Positions 10,001-19,279 of a stretch of 39,959 bases of DNA are shown here, piece by piece. Both the position numbers and the translations under genes were made by a program. How positions within the stretch are numbered: position 1 is the stretch's first letter; each line of letters opens with the position of its first letter. The notes beneath the pieces were generated by a model. The model was not told the origin of the DNA. It ran no database searches and saw only the letters and a program-made list of their open reading frames with translations. Source of the DNA: Obelidium mucronatum. Taxonomy: Eukaryota > Chytridiomycota > Chytridiomycetes > Chytridiales > Chytriomycetaceae. The DNA is taken from positions 1 to 39,959 of the forward strand of contig JAIVFH010000246.1 in NCBI GenBank assembly GCA_025765595.1. The letters run 5' to 3'.

Positions 10001-13000
10001 CTATGAGTCTATTGGAGTTTCAATTCCATCATGCTACTCACACCCGCTCCTGCTTCAAATGCACATCAAGAACCCCACACGGCAGTATTTGCCGATTTTT
10101 GCTTCCGCGCCTAGCAAACCTTCTTCAAAGTTCAATTGACCCCTCATCATGCATCATAACTCCATTTCGAGCTATTGGTTTAGAATACTACAACCTTTGT
10201 GAGCTTAACTGGACTCGCTTGTCTCTTGACAACATGGACCTGCAGTTCTTGATTAATTCTGCCACCCGAAAGTCAACTGCCTACACCATCAAGTATACAT
10301 TCAAAAAGCAGTCTTTGGAGTCCTCTGCTATTATGCGTTTGGGTCTGTATTCAAAAACTATGGAGTCAGTTCTCAATCGCCCAGACAATGACAATATATC
10401 TCCTGACGATCGTGGTATTCGCATCATCAACAAGTTTCTTTACACACTGACGAAGCCAGTTGAAATCTGTACCACTCTGGCTGCGTATTTGGTCATAAAT
10501 GACGGAAAACTGTTTGAAACGTCTCATGAGCTTGTTTACGGCAACCTTGGCGTTATTACTGCATGTTATCCCGATTCCCCACTTGCTGATGCCTCAGTTG
10601 ATTTTGTGGATATTTCTTTGTCTTTCGCTTCTCTCAATACCGATGAGGGATTGTGTCCTATGACTGCATACTGGGAACGCTGTAACAACACCCCTAAGAA
10701 GGTGGAAGAGCTTGGTGGCTTGTCTTACATTGACTGTGTGGAGAAATATCACACGGTTGGGAAAGCTGATTCTTTGCACTGGGTGCGGAACAAGAACTTT
10801 ACTCAGAAGGTTCTTATAGTAAATGGTCGCCAGCTGCCTAACCCTGCGAAGGAATTGACTGCGGAGGAGATGGAGTTTTACTACAAGGCATTGCTTTGTT
10901 TGTTTAAGCCACATTTCAGTCCGTCTGGACTTAAGGCTGATTCCAGTAAGTATTTTCTATTGCTGAATTCCAATGCTGCCGCATTATTGGAATTGTTCTT
11001 TTCCAATAATTTTGTGGTATTGGAATTTGCTTATCATTGATTTTCCAACCTAATCTCTTTGTTTGCAGCCCAAACGTATCAAGATGCATACCACAGCTTC
11101 CTTCAAACAGGCTCTAGCCATGATGTTGCTGCTGCTACTCTTCACGAGGCTCTCAATCGAAACCATTATGAGAGTAATGAGAAAGACTTTTTAGCTTCAG
11201 AAGAGACTGATGAGGAGAGGATTTTGCGGGAACATCCTCTGAAGGACCCTGATGGCCAATCCATTCCGTACATTGAATGTGATGATGAACAGGTTATGGA
11301 TGATCCGGATGCTTTATATGATTTTGAGATGGAGCTTGCTGCTTCAATTGCACGCTCGGCTACTCTGGACGATGAGACTGTCAACCCATTACTCTCATCA
11401 GCTCTGACACATTCTGTTGATGCGACTCCCAGACCTCTCGCTGCTCCTGTGCTCCCCACTTTTAAGACTATACAGGAGTATTTGAAAGAGTTGGACAAGC
11501 CTGAAGCTGCTGCTATTTCTGACATGGACGGAGCGGAACGATACTACAGAACTGTTAATCGCGATCAAACTGTTCGACACTTGCGCCAGCTATTTGCTCC
11601 TATTCCGTGGTCTGATCCTACCTCTTTGGGAAAACCAGATGTGTCGTCTCTACAACCTTTCTCCAACATTGCCGACATTTCCACAGCTTTCCGCCTGGAC
11701 TTCTGGCAACACTACACATTTGAGACTTATGCGCGTCACCTTTTGTACTTGTACTTGAATGATGCTGGCCAAATTGATGTTGTAACTGCCAGGCAATTTG
11801 ATCTGAAGCCGCAACTTATTGGGTATCTTGGGGGTGAAGCTGGAACTGGAAAATCCGCAGTTATTGCTGCATTGCTGACTTTTGCAAAGTTATGGGGGCG
11901 AAGGAACACAATTGAAACAATGTCCTTCATGGGTTTAGCAGGCCTTATGATTGATGGGGATACCATCCACTCTCATCGGGGTTTGGGCATAGTATTGGAG
12001 AATTCTAAAGCTTTGAGCCACACCCTGAAACACAAAATTGCTTGTGTCTACCTGTCTATAGTTGATGAAGTGTCAATGACAAAAATTGATGTTATGGGTG
12101 CAGCTGAAGAGAGGACCCGCGAAGCTTGCGGAAGTCAGAGTGGTGTCTGGGGTGGAAAACATTTGCTACTTTGTGGTGATTTCCTTCAACTCCCCCCTGT
12201 GGGCGGCAGACCTGTATTTGACACTATGGGAGCTGATACATCAGACAATCACTTTGTTGTTTCTGGGAGGCGTCTGTGGGGGTCTTTGAATTGGGTTGCT
12301 TTCCTTACCAAGGTTTGTAGTGTTCTTTCCCATTATTGGGAAAAGCATTTTTTCTTGTCTTTGGGTTTCCAATAATCTTAACTTATTGGAATTTTATTTT
12401 CTAACTTGCAGGTTTGGCGTCAGAAAGATGACCCATTTTTTCTCAACATTTTATCCCGGATGCGCTGGGGTGCCCTTAACCAAGAGGATATTGACAGAAT
12501 TAATGCGTTTACTGTCCCAGCCATAGAAAACGGACCTCCTGTTACGTCTTCAGCTCCTGCGGCTGATTTCTTTGCTCCTGTTGCTACGGCTTTGAATGTT
12601 GAGCGATGTTCTGTAATCCGACGGCTTATAACTGAAACCTGTCGATCAAAGGAAATGCCTATGTATCGTATTGCCGCCAAACCCTCTAACAAGGCAAACT
12701 TTGATGCTTTGTCAAGAATCTCTTACTTGAATGACGATGCAACAAGCAAAATCCCTTTACTGTTAGACTTTTATGTGGGTATGCCGTTGATGGTCACAAA
12801 GAGAATTCCCCCCCTTGAGCACTTGAAGATTTTTGCCAACGGAACTCTTTGTTTTCTGTTGGGGTGGACTGGCACCACAAATCCTTCTGGTGAGGCTTTC
12901 ACTACCACAGTTGTTGATGGTGTTGTGGTCAAACAGTTCAAGCGCATCCCCGGCCTACTGTGGGTAAAAGTCAGGGGATGTGAACGGGTTTTGGTTCCTG

Positions 13001-13434
13001 GCTGTGCTCCGGGGGTTGTTGCAATCCCTCCTCTGACTTCCCCTGTACAAATCAAAATGCCTAATTCAGCTAAGCTGTGGAGTCCTTCATTGAAGCAGTT
13101 CCCTGTTATTTCAGCTTTGGCTTGCACCCCAGAGAAATTGCAGGGTGTTACACTTGAGCACTGGATTACCATTTCTGACCTGGACCGCCCCAATTTTAAC
13201 CCACAAACCTTCTATGTTGCATTTTCAAGAGTTCGTAAATTGTCAGGTATTAGGCTTCCTGCCAAAATTACTCCACAATATGCTCAAAAGTTCAAGCCTC
13301 CAAAAAAATTTGTGGCAGAGATGGTGCGTTTGATAAATATGGTTACAATCCCTGAATATGCCTGCCAGGCCATTATTGACGCCTTCAACAGTTGGAAAGA
13401 GGAGCAGCATCTTTTTTCTACCCCTTTTCTTTGA
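6927..13434 (+). CDS. Helitron Rep/helicase (RepHel) transposase
   Basis: Exons are (open from 6927)-7547, 7622-8366, 8446-9601, 9666-10945, 11069-12312 and 12412-13434. All joints keep frame and the product is up to about 2,020 aa. The basic N-terminus is rich in Arg/Lys (RKIRAQRSPAAHERELESQR) and precedes Cys-rich patches (CCVVCDCD, CPDC). Next is a Helitron_like_N region (LLPFGEGGP). The HUH nickase motif is GDIHFHMVISL and the two catalytic tyrosines lie in AYTIKYTFKK. The C-terminus is a PIF1-family helicase with Walker A GEAGTGKSA, Walker B DEVSM, GDFLQLPPVGG, KLQGVTLE and YVAFSRV. It would nick, unwind and copy one strand in rolling-circle transposition. All catalytic residues I can check are present. 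The start is unsure: 6927 overlaps the accessory exon antisense, and the next in-frame ATG is 7237. Confidence 0.92.
8407..8431 (+). repeat. TTCCAATA palindrome in RepHel intron 2
   Basis: TTCCAATA, nine bases, then TATTGGAT: 25 bp with one outer mismatch. It lies 14 nt upstream of the end of the 8367-8445 intron. Confidence 0.85.
9635..9659 (+). repeat. TTCCAATA palindrome in RepHel intron 3
   Basis: TTCCAATA / TATTGGAA arms, total 25 bp. It occupies the last third of the 9602-9665 intron and ends six bases before the exon, so it overlaps where a polypyrimidine tract would normally be. Confidence 0.9.
10968..11025 (+). repeat. Two TTCCAAT palindromes in RepHel intron 4
   Basis: The first copy, 10968-10992, has 7-bp arms and an 11-nt GC-rich loop, 25 bp in all; A/T flanks extend its arms to 9 bp. 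The second, 11001-11025, has 8-bp arms and a 9-nt loop, again 25 bp. Both lie in the 10946-11068 intron. Confidence 0.9.
12327..12391 (+). repeat. Two palindromes in RepHel intron 5
   Basis: 12367-12391 is a perfect 9+7+9 copy (loop TCTTAAC). 12327-12342 is a shorter relative, TTCCCA-TTAT-TGGGAA. A C-to-G change pairs across the arms relative to the main motif, so complementarity is kept. Both lie in the 12313-12411 intron. Confidence 0.9.
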
Positions 13435-13480
13435 TACCACAATAAATACATTTATTGGCATTTGCCCTTTGTCACCCACC

Positions 13481-13498
13481 CCAAGCAAGATAAAAAGG
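13481..13498 (+). repeat. Right near-terminal inverted repeat of the Helitron
   Basis: CCAAGCAAGATAAAAAGG, the reverse-complement partner of 5696-5713, set a few bases inside the proposed right end (13504/13505). Upstream, after the RepHel stop, lies another small palindrome, AATAAAT-AC-ATTTATT (13441-13456), which may carry the poly(A) signal. Confidence 0.5.
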
Positions 13499-13505
13499 TC
13501 CTAGC

Positions 13506-14466
13506 GGAGGCCAACGGCACGAACGCACCTCAGTTTGCTTGGATCCATCCAGTCAAAGTCTTCATGTTCCGGCGTCTCTCAAAACACCTCAACAACCTCT
13601 TGACAAGCTCCCATTTTGCAGTACTCAACTTGGAAACGCTGGATCCAGCCGCTAAAGGGCTACCGAAAGCCCCAACTCTACCAATAGATGTTTTTTGGGA
13701 AAGTGGAGACGACGATGACGATGATGATGGCTACGACATGCCCATTTCGAGCTCCGATCGCATCTTTATGACTGCTCCACCAAAGTTCCAACTCGTTTAC
13801 GCAAATCGTTATCTGAAGGAATGCTGCGAAATCCGATGGAGTCTTGAAAAGAGCGCGTTGCCTTCGCACTACGGAGTGCAGTACCACATTCCAGCGGCCT
13901 TGTGTGTTGCACTCAAGGACAGCATCGATGAGTTAATGCTGGAGGGCGTCACGGGAAGCATTCCTCCTGAAATTGGAATACTCCATTTTCTTGAACACTT
14001 GGACTTGCATAAAAACAATCTCAAAGGCAGGATCCCATCTGAAATCGGTCTCCTGATAAACCTGAAATATCTGTACCTCAGCCACTGCAAACTCACCGGT
14101 CTGATTCCTCATGAATTCGGGAACCTTATTTCCTTACAATATGCGCATTTGAACGACAACCAATTGAGCGGAGAAATCCCGGATACAATTGGGAATCTCG
14201 TGAACCTCAAGGCACTGTTTCTTAATTCCAATTGTCTTGTTGGGGGTATTCCCGAGTCAATGGGGAGTTTGGAAAGCCTCGATGGGTTGTATTTGCGGTC
14301 AAATGAATTGAGTGGGGTGATTCCTGTTTCTTTGGGGAATCTCAAGAAACTGAGGTCCTTGGATTTATCACGAAACTCGTTATGTGGTCGCGTTCCAAAG
14401 AGTGTTACTGGTTTGCCATTGTTGCAGGAAGTTTGTTTGGAATTGAATGCAGGACTGGAGTTGTGA
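13506..14466 (+). pseudogene. 3' part of the split F-box/LRR gene
   Basis: The frame begins in the F-box (APQFAWIHPVKVFMFRRL to FAVLNLE), passes an Asp-rich stretch (GDDDDDDDGYD), and then has about seven plant-type leucine-rich repeats such as GSIPPEIGILHFLEHLDL, LSGEIPDTIGNLVNLKAL and LSGVIPVSLGNLKKLRSL. It matches the paralogue at 23172-24366 in domain order. F-box/LRR proteins usually select targets for SCF ubiquitin ligases. The first F-box helix is 7.8 kb upstream (5644-5705). If translation starts at an internal Met (for example 13567), an LRR-only protein could still be made. Confidence 0.75.
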
Positions 14467-14557
14467 ACAATTTGGCTGTAATGAGGGGCTGGTTTCATTG
14501 TTGTTATATGCGCCACGCCTCAAACAAACTTTTTTAAAAAAAAACACGCACTTAGTA

Positions 14558-14830
14558 ATGTCGTTTGACCAATCGAGAGCTGCCAGCAGCACCGGCCGAA
14601 CCAGCGAAACCTCATATTCTTCTCAACCAAACTATCGGACTTCGACATCCAGTGACCGATCATCCTTCAATGTACCTCGATGTGCAAAGACGTTGCCACT
14701 CGCACTAGAACCCGACTCTCCAGGAAACCCCGTCCGTCTGCCAACCCAGACTCACAGCAATAATACCACTGCTCCTCATACCACTCAAAAGTTTTTTGGG
14801 ATGGAATTGAACCACTGGTGGGCTGGTTGA
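14558..14830 (+). CDS. Small Ser/Thr-rich hypothetical protein
   Basis: An ATG opens a 90-aa frame rich in Ser, Thr, Asn and Pro (MSFDQSRAASSTGRTSETSY) with no recognised domain. It might be the first exon of a longer gene, but no convincing continuation is visible. The rest of the 14467-15094 gap is AT-rich and holds nothing I can assign. Confidence 0.25.
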   Translation: MSFDQSRAASSTGRTSETSYSSQPNYRTSTSSDRSSFNVPRCAKTLPLALEPDSPGNPVRLPTQTHSNNTTAPHTTQKFFGMELNHWWAG

Positions 14831-15094
14831 AGAGTTGGGACTCGGGAGACAGGTTGGCCTACTTTTTTTGATTGGACCACCCGTAGATTTCCGTCATATT
14901 CCACGACTTTCTGTACAAAACAAACCACTCATTTACAACTGAATAATAAAGAAACAAGAGCCGCATATACATGTATATATTTCGTTTTTGTGTAAGGAGT
15001 ATAATTTTGTTGATTCCAATTACTTCCCGTGAAGCAGAAAAGGAGGAATGGTTTTGGCAATAGATATAACAGTTTCGAACAATATATATATAGT

Positions 15095-16681
15095 TCATTT
15101 TCGATGCCTTCGCACCTTCTCACTTGGATTCGCGCTTCCCAACTTTCCCTTTGTTGAATACCCAAAGTAATGCTTCTTCCACGCCTCCGCTTCCACAATT
15201 GGTTTAGGATACGTTACCCCCAGCTGCACACCACCAAGTTTCAACTGATCCGCCCGCATTACCCAAGGATGATGAATCACATTTGCCCCAAGCTCCTTCA
15301 ATTCAGGACACCATAGCTTCACAAAGTCACCCTGTGGATCATAATCCTTGGCTTGTTTGATGACATTAAAGTACCGATCACTTCGTGGATCATTCCCAAC
15401 ACCTGCAACGTATTGCCAGTTTCCGTAATTTGAGCAAGGGTCATGGTCCAGCAATTGTTGTTCAAACCATTCGGCCCCATACGTCCAAGGGATATTCAAA
15501 TCGCGAACAAGAAAAGAGGCCACGTTTTGACGGCCACGGTTGCTCATGAAGCCAGTGTGTAGGAGTTCTCGCATGTTGGCGTCGACGAATGGGATGCCTG
15601 TGGTTCCCGTTTTCCAGGCGTTAAATAATTCTTGATTGAATATCCAGGTCTGAGAGGGATTATTGCTGTTTGATGATGACGAAGAACCGATTCCGTACAG
15701 ATGGTACAACTTTGATCCGACCTGCTTTCCAAGGAACTGAAAGTAGTCTCGCCACAATAATTCAAAGAATAACCAGTAGGTGGATTCATTTCCACCATCC
15801 TTGTGAGAAGCTTCGTGCTTTTTCAACAGATTCAAGACGGTGGATGCAGAGACACTTCCAAATGCAAGAAAAGGGGAAAGCTTGGAAGAGTATTCGGATC
15901 CAATCAGTTCGTTTCGCGTTTCTTTGTAACTGCGAATTCGTTGAGTATCCTCAAAGTAGTTTTTGATTCGGTTCAGAGCTGATTCTTCTCCAGCAGCGAA
16001 TGGAAACGCCGACCGTGGGTCCGGTATCGACAACGGTGCTATATTTGCACTTTCTCTTGAAAAGATGGAATCGGCTATTTCCGATTTGCTCCAGTCCACA
16101 GCTGGCATCGGCGGTAGCTTTCTCGGAGTTTGCACCACTTTCCGGAGCATTTGCGGTCCCGCTTTCTCCACCAGGACGCGAAACTGCGTAAACGTTTGCG
16201 GCAGCGGTTTCCGTTCGAACGCGTCGCTTACGACCATTGTGGCAGCGTTCCGAACGACTTCCACTGTGACAGCGAGGTTGAGCAGTGAAACCTGCTTGTT
16301 GATGGCAGCCAGTGTGTGCTGCTCCTCGACTGTGTTCGCCTCTTCGACCAGCACCCTGCAGACAGCGTGTGCCTCGCTGAGAAGCGCGACCGTCTGCGCC
16401 ACCAGCGCCGGCGTGTTTCCGCGCAGAAAAAGCAGCCCGGAGCCCGCCGCTGCCAGCCGCGCCTCGAGGCTCACCACGCTGTCGACGTAGAACGCCGCCC
16501 GCTGCGCCGACGCGCGCTGCTGTCCCTTGGCCGTCGATGCGTCCCAGGCGGAGGGGTCAAACACGTGCATGTTGAGGAGCGTGTTGGTGCCAGTGTTTGT
16601 TGCTTGCGCGAGGAGCGGCTGGTCGCCGATGCGGAGGCTGTTCCACGGAAAAACACAGACTGCGGCAGTCGGGCGGGGCAT
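15095..16681 (-). CDS. Cryptochrome DASH (photolyase family)
   Basis: A single exon of 528 aa. The start is taken at MPRPTAAVCVFPWNSLRIGD, where the photolyase N-terminal domain begins; upstream in-frame Met codons would add a Lys-rich stretch. The N-terminal alpha/beta domain is followed by the helical FAD-binding domain. This is marked by KLSPFLAFGSVSA, YWLFFELLWRDYFQFLG, GTTGIPFVDANMRELLHTG, MSNRGRQNVASFL, DLNIPWTYGAEWFEQQLLDH and SNYGNWQYVAGVGNDPR, the last typical of the DASH clade. DASH proteins bind FAD and often an antenna folate, and repair cyclobutane dimers in single-stranded DNA or act as blue-light sensors. The N-terminal third is much richer in G+C than the rest. It is divergent from VMP1. 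Confidence 0.95.
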   Translation of the reverse strand: MPRPTAAVCVFPWNSLRIGDQPLLAQATNTGTNTLLNMHVFDPSAWDASTAKGQQRASAQRAAFYVDSVVSLEARLAAAGSGLLFLRGNTPALVAQTVALLSEAHAVCRVLVEEANTVEEQHTLAAINKQVSLLNLAVTVEVVRNAATMVVSDAFERKPLPQTFTQFRVLVEKAGPQMLRKVVQTPRKLPPMPAVDWSKSEIADSIFSRESANIAPLSIPDPRSAFPFAAGEESALNRIKNYFEDTQRIRSYKETRNELIGSEYSSKLSPFLAFGSVSASTVLNLLKKHEASHKDGGNESTYWLFFELLWRDYFQFLGKQVGSKLYHLYGIGSSSSSNSNNPSQTWIFNQELFNAWKTGTTGIPFVDANMRELLHTGFMSNRGRQNVASFLVRDLNIPWTYGAEWFEQQLLDHDPCSNYGNWQYVAGVGNDPRSDRYFNVIKQAKDYDPQGDFVKLWCPELKELGANVIHHPWVMRADQLKLGGVQLGVTYPKPIVEAEAWKKHYFGYSTKGKLGSANPSEKVRRHRK

Positions 16682-17008
16682 TTCTTTTCTTTTCTTTGTT
16701 TCTTTCTTGCAGTTGTTTCGAACTGTCGATTCGCCAGTGTTTGTGATCGAGAACTGATGCAACAGTCTTTACGCGTTCAAAGTAAGCGAAAGGAATACAA
16801 ACGAGTAATGGTATAGATTTATCGCTATTTATGGGTAGAGTGTATGATAAAGAGATTTCATGAGTCATGACTGACAGTTCACTGCCAAGCCTCTGAAATA
16901 GACAAAAACAACCTCATAACTGAGCCAAGGGCATACAATGTCAACATGGCCGATTGCAAGGCAGATACTCCTTCATTTGTTTTTTTTTCCCTTTTAGCAG
17001 TCTGACAG
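16682..17008. promoter_or_regulatory. Divergent spacer between Cry-DASH and VMP1
   Basis: About 330 bp hold the 5' regions of both genes. Just upstream of the Cry-DASH start there is a T-rich tract (TTTCTTTTCTTTTC). A possible first VMP1 ATG is at 16946, followed by a pyrimidine run and candidate acceptors at 16981-17008. No specific factor site can be named. Confidence 0.4.
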
Positions 17009-19201
17009 TTAAAGAACAGAGGTCGCCCTAATAACCCTCAAGAAGCTTTCAATGACTCAAACAACACAACACCGTTATTCCAACAACCCCTTCAAAAACA
17101 AGTGATTGTCATCGACCCTTCTTCATCCAGACTATCTCGTCGCTTCTTAACAAGAACCAAACCTCGTTTCGACGCCAAAGTCCTCGCCCTAGTCCGCTGG
17201 CTTCTCCGTCACATTTACAAACTGAAACCAAACGCATTCATGGTGGTTCTTGGATTCGGCGTGATTTCTTTCCTGGCTATTGCATTTGTGCTCAACTTGA
17301 CCTTTAAGGATGTCGTTCAGATTGATTTGGAGGATATTCTTGTGCATCCTTTGGTGGCCCATTTTTTGGATCAAGTTTCTTGGTTTAGTTGGTGGATTTT
17401 GTTGGGAATTGCTAGTAGTATTGGTCTTGGGACTGGGCTTCCTACTTTTGTATTGTTTTTGGGACCTTGGACTGCTAAAGGTGTTGTTTGATTACCGCCG
17501 AAGGCGATATATTCACCGCCGAAGGCGGTATATTCACCGCCGAAGGCGGTACATCACCGCCGAAGGCGGTACATCACCGCCGAAGGTGGTGTATTTCGTT
17601 ATTCTTAATTTGTATAATATCGTTAAAGGCGAGATCTTACCGCCGAAGGCGGGTCCCACCGCCGAAGGCGGTATTCATCACTGATGAAGGTGGTGCATCA
17701 CCACCGAAGGTGGTGTATTTCGTTATTCTTAATTGGTATAATATCGTTAAAGGCGAGATCTTACCGCCGAAGGCGGGTCCCACCGCCGAAGGCGGTATTC
17801 ATCACTGATAAAAGTGTTCAACGCATAAAGGCGGTATTCATCACTGATGAAGATGGCACATCACCACGGAAGGTGGTACATCACCACCGAAGGTGGTGTA
17901 TTTCGTTATTCTTAATTTGTATAATATCGCCAAAGGCGAGATCTTACCGCCGTAGGCGGGTCCCACCGCCGGAGGCGGTGTATTTCTGTTTTTTTTACTT
18001 TGTATCACTGAAGGCGTTCATTGTTAAAGGTGGTACATTTCTTTATTCTCGCATAAGAAGCGAGGAACAACCCCGCACAACAAAGTGATTCTCATGAAAC
18101 TGAAATCATATTCAATAGTAACAATGACAGCCTATGCACTGGAATCTCTCAACTTTAACGACCATGGAAAAGACGCGTTCCAACTGTTAAGTCCAACAAA
18201 CTTGACAGAATCTGGGATCCCCCAACTTGTGGGAGGAGACAAAGTAACTCTGTTGACTGTTTTTGCCAAAGTTTATCTCGTGTGCTATTTCTGGGGATTC
18301 GGGACTGCCATTGGGTACTCTATATTCTCATTAATATCCAAATTTAACTTTTTTGTATTTTGATTATTAAATCAGGGAATTACCTCCTTACTTTGTTGCA
18401 CGTGCTGCTGCTATCGCCGAACAAGATGATCCCGACCTCCAAACAATCGACACGATCCTCGAAAAACCAGAAACCGAACGCACCCTCATTGAAAAAGTCC
18501 AACTCTTCATCTACAACCTCCTCCAAACCCTTGGATTCTACGGAATCCTCCTCTGCGCAGCTGTCCCGAACCCCTTTTTTGACCTGGCCGGCATGCTCTG
18601 CGGTCACTTCCAAGTCCCCTTCTATACATTCTTTGGAGCCACCTTCTTGGGCAAATCGCTCATTAAAACTAGTTTTCAGGCTTTTGCTGTCGTGTTTGCG
18701 TTCTCGGAGGGGAATTTGGAGTGGGCTTTGGGTGTGTTGAAGAATGGGGTTTCGCCGTTTCTGCATTCGATTGTGGATTCCATGATTAAATCTCATATTC
18801 AAAAGTTTACGCAAGAAGGGCCTCATGAAGAAGCGGGAAGTGTGGTGAGGAACTATTCTACAAAAAAAAAAAAAAGACTTGGTTCACTTGGGAATACTGA
18901 CGAGTCAAAAGCACAGTCTGCCACTCTTATATCCACGCTGTGGAACTTGATGCTCATTGGGATGGTTGGATACTTTTTCATTTCTCTGATGGATGCAATT
19001 GCAATTCAAGAACTCAGACGTGATGCAGAGCTCATTAAAGCTACGGAAGAAACTGCCACTCCATTAAACGACAGATTGAATCTATCAAAACGTCGCAGAT
19101 CAACTTCTTCAGCGAGTGTTTACCAAAGAAATGAGTCGTGGATCGAGTTTCGGAAACGTTCAACGTCATCTGGTCCACCTGGATTTATGAGAGAGGGGTA
19201 G
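17009..19201 (+). CDS. VMP1: VMP1-like ER membrane protein (autophagy/lipid scramblase, VTT/DedA family)
   Basis: Coding exons are (from about 17009)-17480, 18119-18314 and 18376-19201. The frame is open through [19 protein letters not shown] and [14 protein letters not shown], then a first membrane segment ([17 protein letters not shown]). The VTT-domain signature follows: [35 protein letters not shown] across the first intron, [20 protein letters not shown] across the second, and [22 protein letters not shown]1 proteins are ER lipid scramblases needed for autophagosome formation and contact-site turnover. A Lys run comes from a 13-nt A tract. The C-terminal tail is polar and Ser/Arg-rich. 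No ATG is in frame in exon 1, so a short first exon is probably missing, perhaps from the ATG at 16946. The 638-nt intron, long for this window, is full of palindromic repeats. Confidence 0.88.
17488..17985 (+). repeat. GCC-GAA-GGC palindrome array in VMP1 intron
   Basis: At least fifteen copies or close variants of ACCGCC-GAA-GGCGGT (also ACCACC-GAA-GGTGGT) fill the intron. The first part repeats at about 16-19 nt. The rest forms a larger unit containing GTATTTCGTTATTCTTAATT, seen at 17591, 17714 and 17898 (spacing 123 and 184). Paired changes (GCC/GGC to ACC/GGT) keep the arms complementary. Confidence 0.95.
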
Positions 19202-19279
19202 GAGACGAACATGCGCGGAAAGGGAGAAAAAAGTTTTCTGATTATTGGTTTTAACTTGCATTGAGAAGTTGTGTAATAT

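Larger units (their letters stand above)
5706..13505 (+). mobile_element. Helitron (rolling-circle transposon) with accessory gene
   Basis: An element of about 7.8 kb inserted in the F-box/LRR gene. It carries a Rep/helicase gene on + (to 13434) and a divergent three-exon gene on - (5904-7068). Helitron identity rests on an HUH motif (H-F-H at 9513-9521), a two-tyrosine motif (Tyr codons at 10282 and 10294) and a PIF1-type helicase. The right end can be read as CTAG (13501-13504), a CTRR-type Helitron end. A near-terminal inverted repeat (5696-5713 against 13481-13498, 15 of 18 matching) suggests the asymmetric inverted repeats described for the Helitron2/Helentron group. The ends are uncertain by up to about 10 bp on the left and 5 bp on the right because TAGC occurs on both sides. 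Confidence 0.8.

Noticed and set aside
11166..11966. Minus-strand Ser-rich frames inside RepHel
   Set aside because: Shadows of the helicase exon, with composition explained by the opposite strand.
13441..13456. AATAAATACATTTATT as another member of the 25-bp palindrome family
   Set aside because: Different arm sequence and length; better seen as a poly(A)-signal palindrome after the RepHel stop.
5706..13505. Element as a DNA virus or Maverick/Polinton
   Set aside because: No capsid, DNA polymerase B or integrase; the HUH plus two tyrosines plus PIF1 helicase set is that of Helitrons.
16000..16816. Plus-strand frames opposite Cry-DASH
   Set aside because: Arise from the G+C-rich N-terminal coding region of Cry-DASH; no start context or homology.
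17488..17985. GCC-GAA-GGC array as a CRISPR array or coding repeat protein
   Set aside because: No unique spacers of constant size, a eukaryotic setting, and VMP1 homology continues exactly across GT-AG borders around it.
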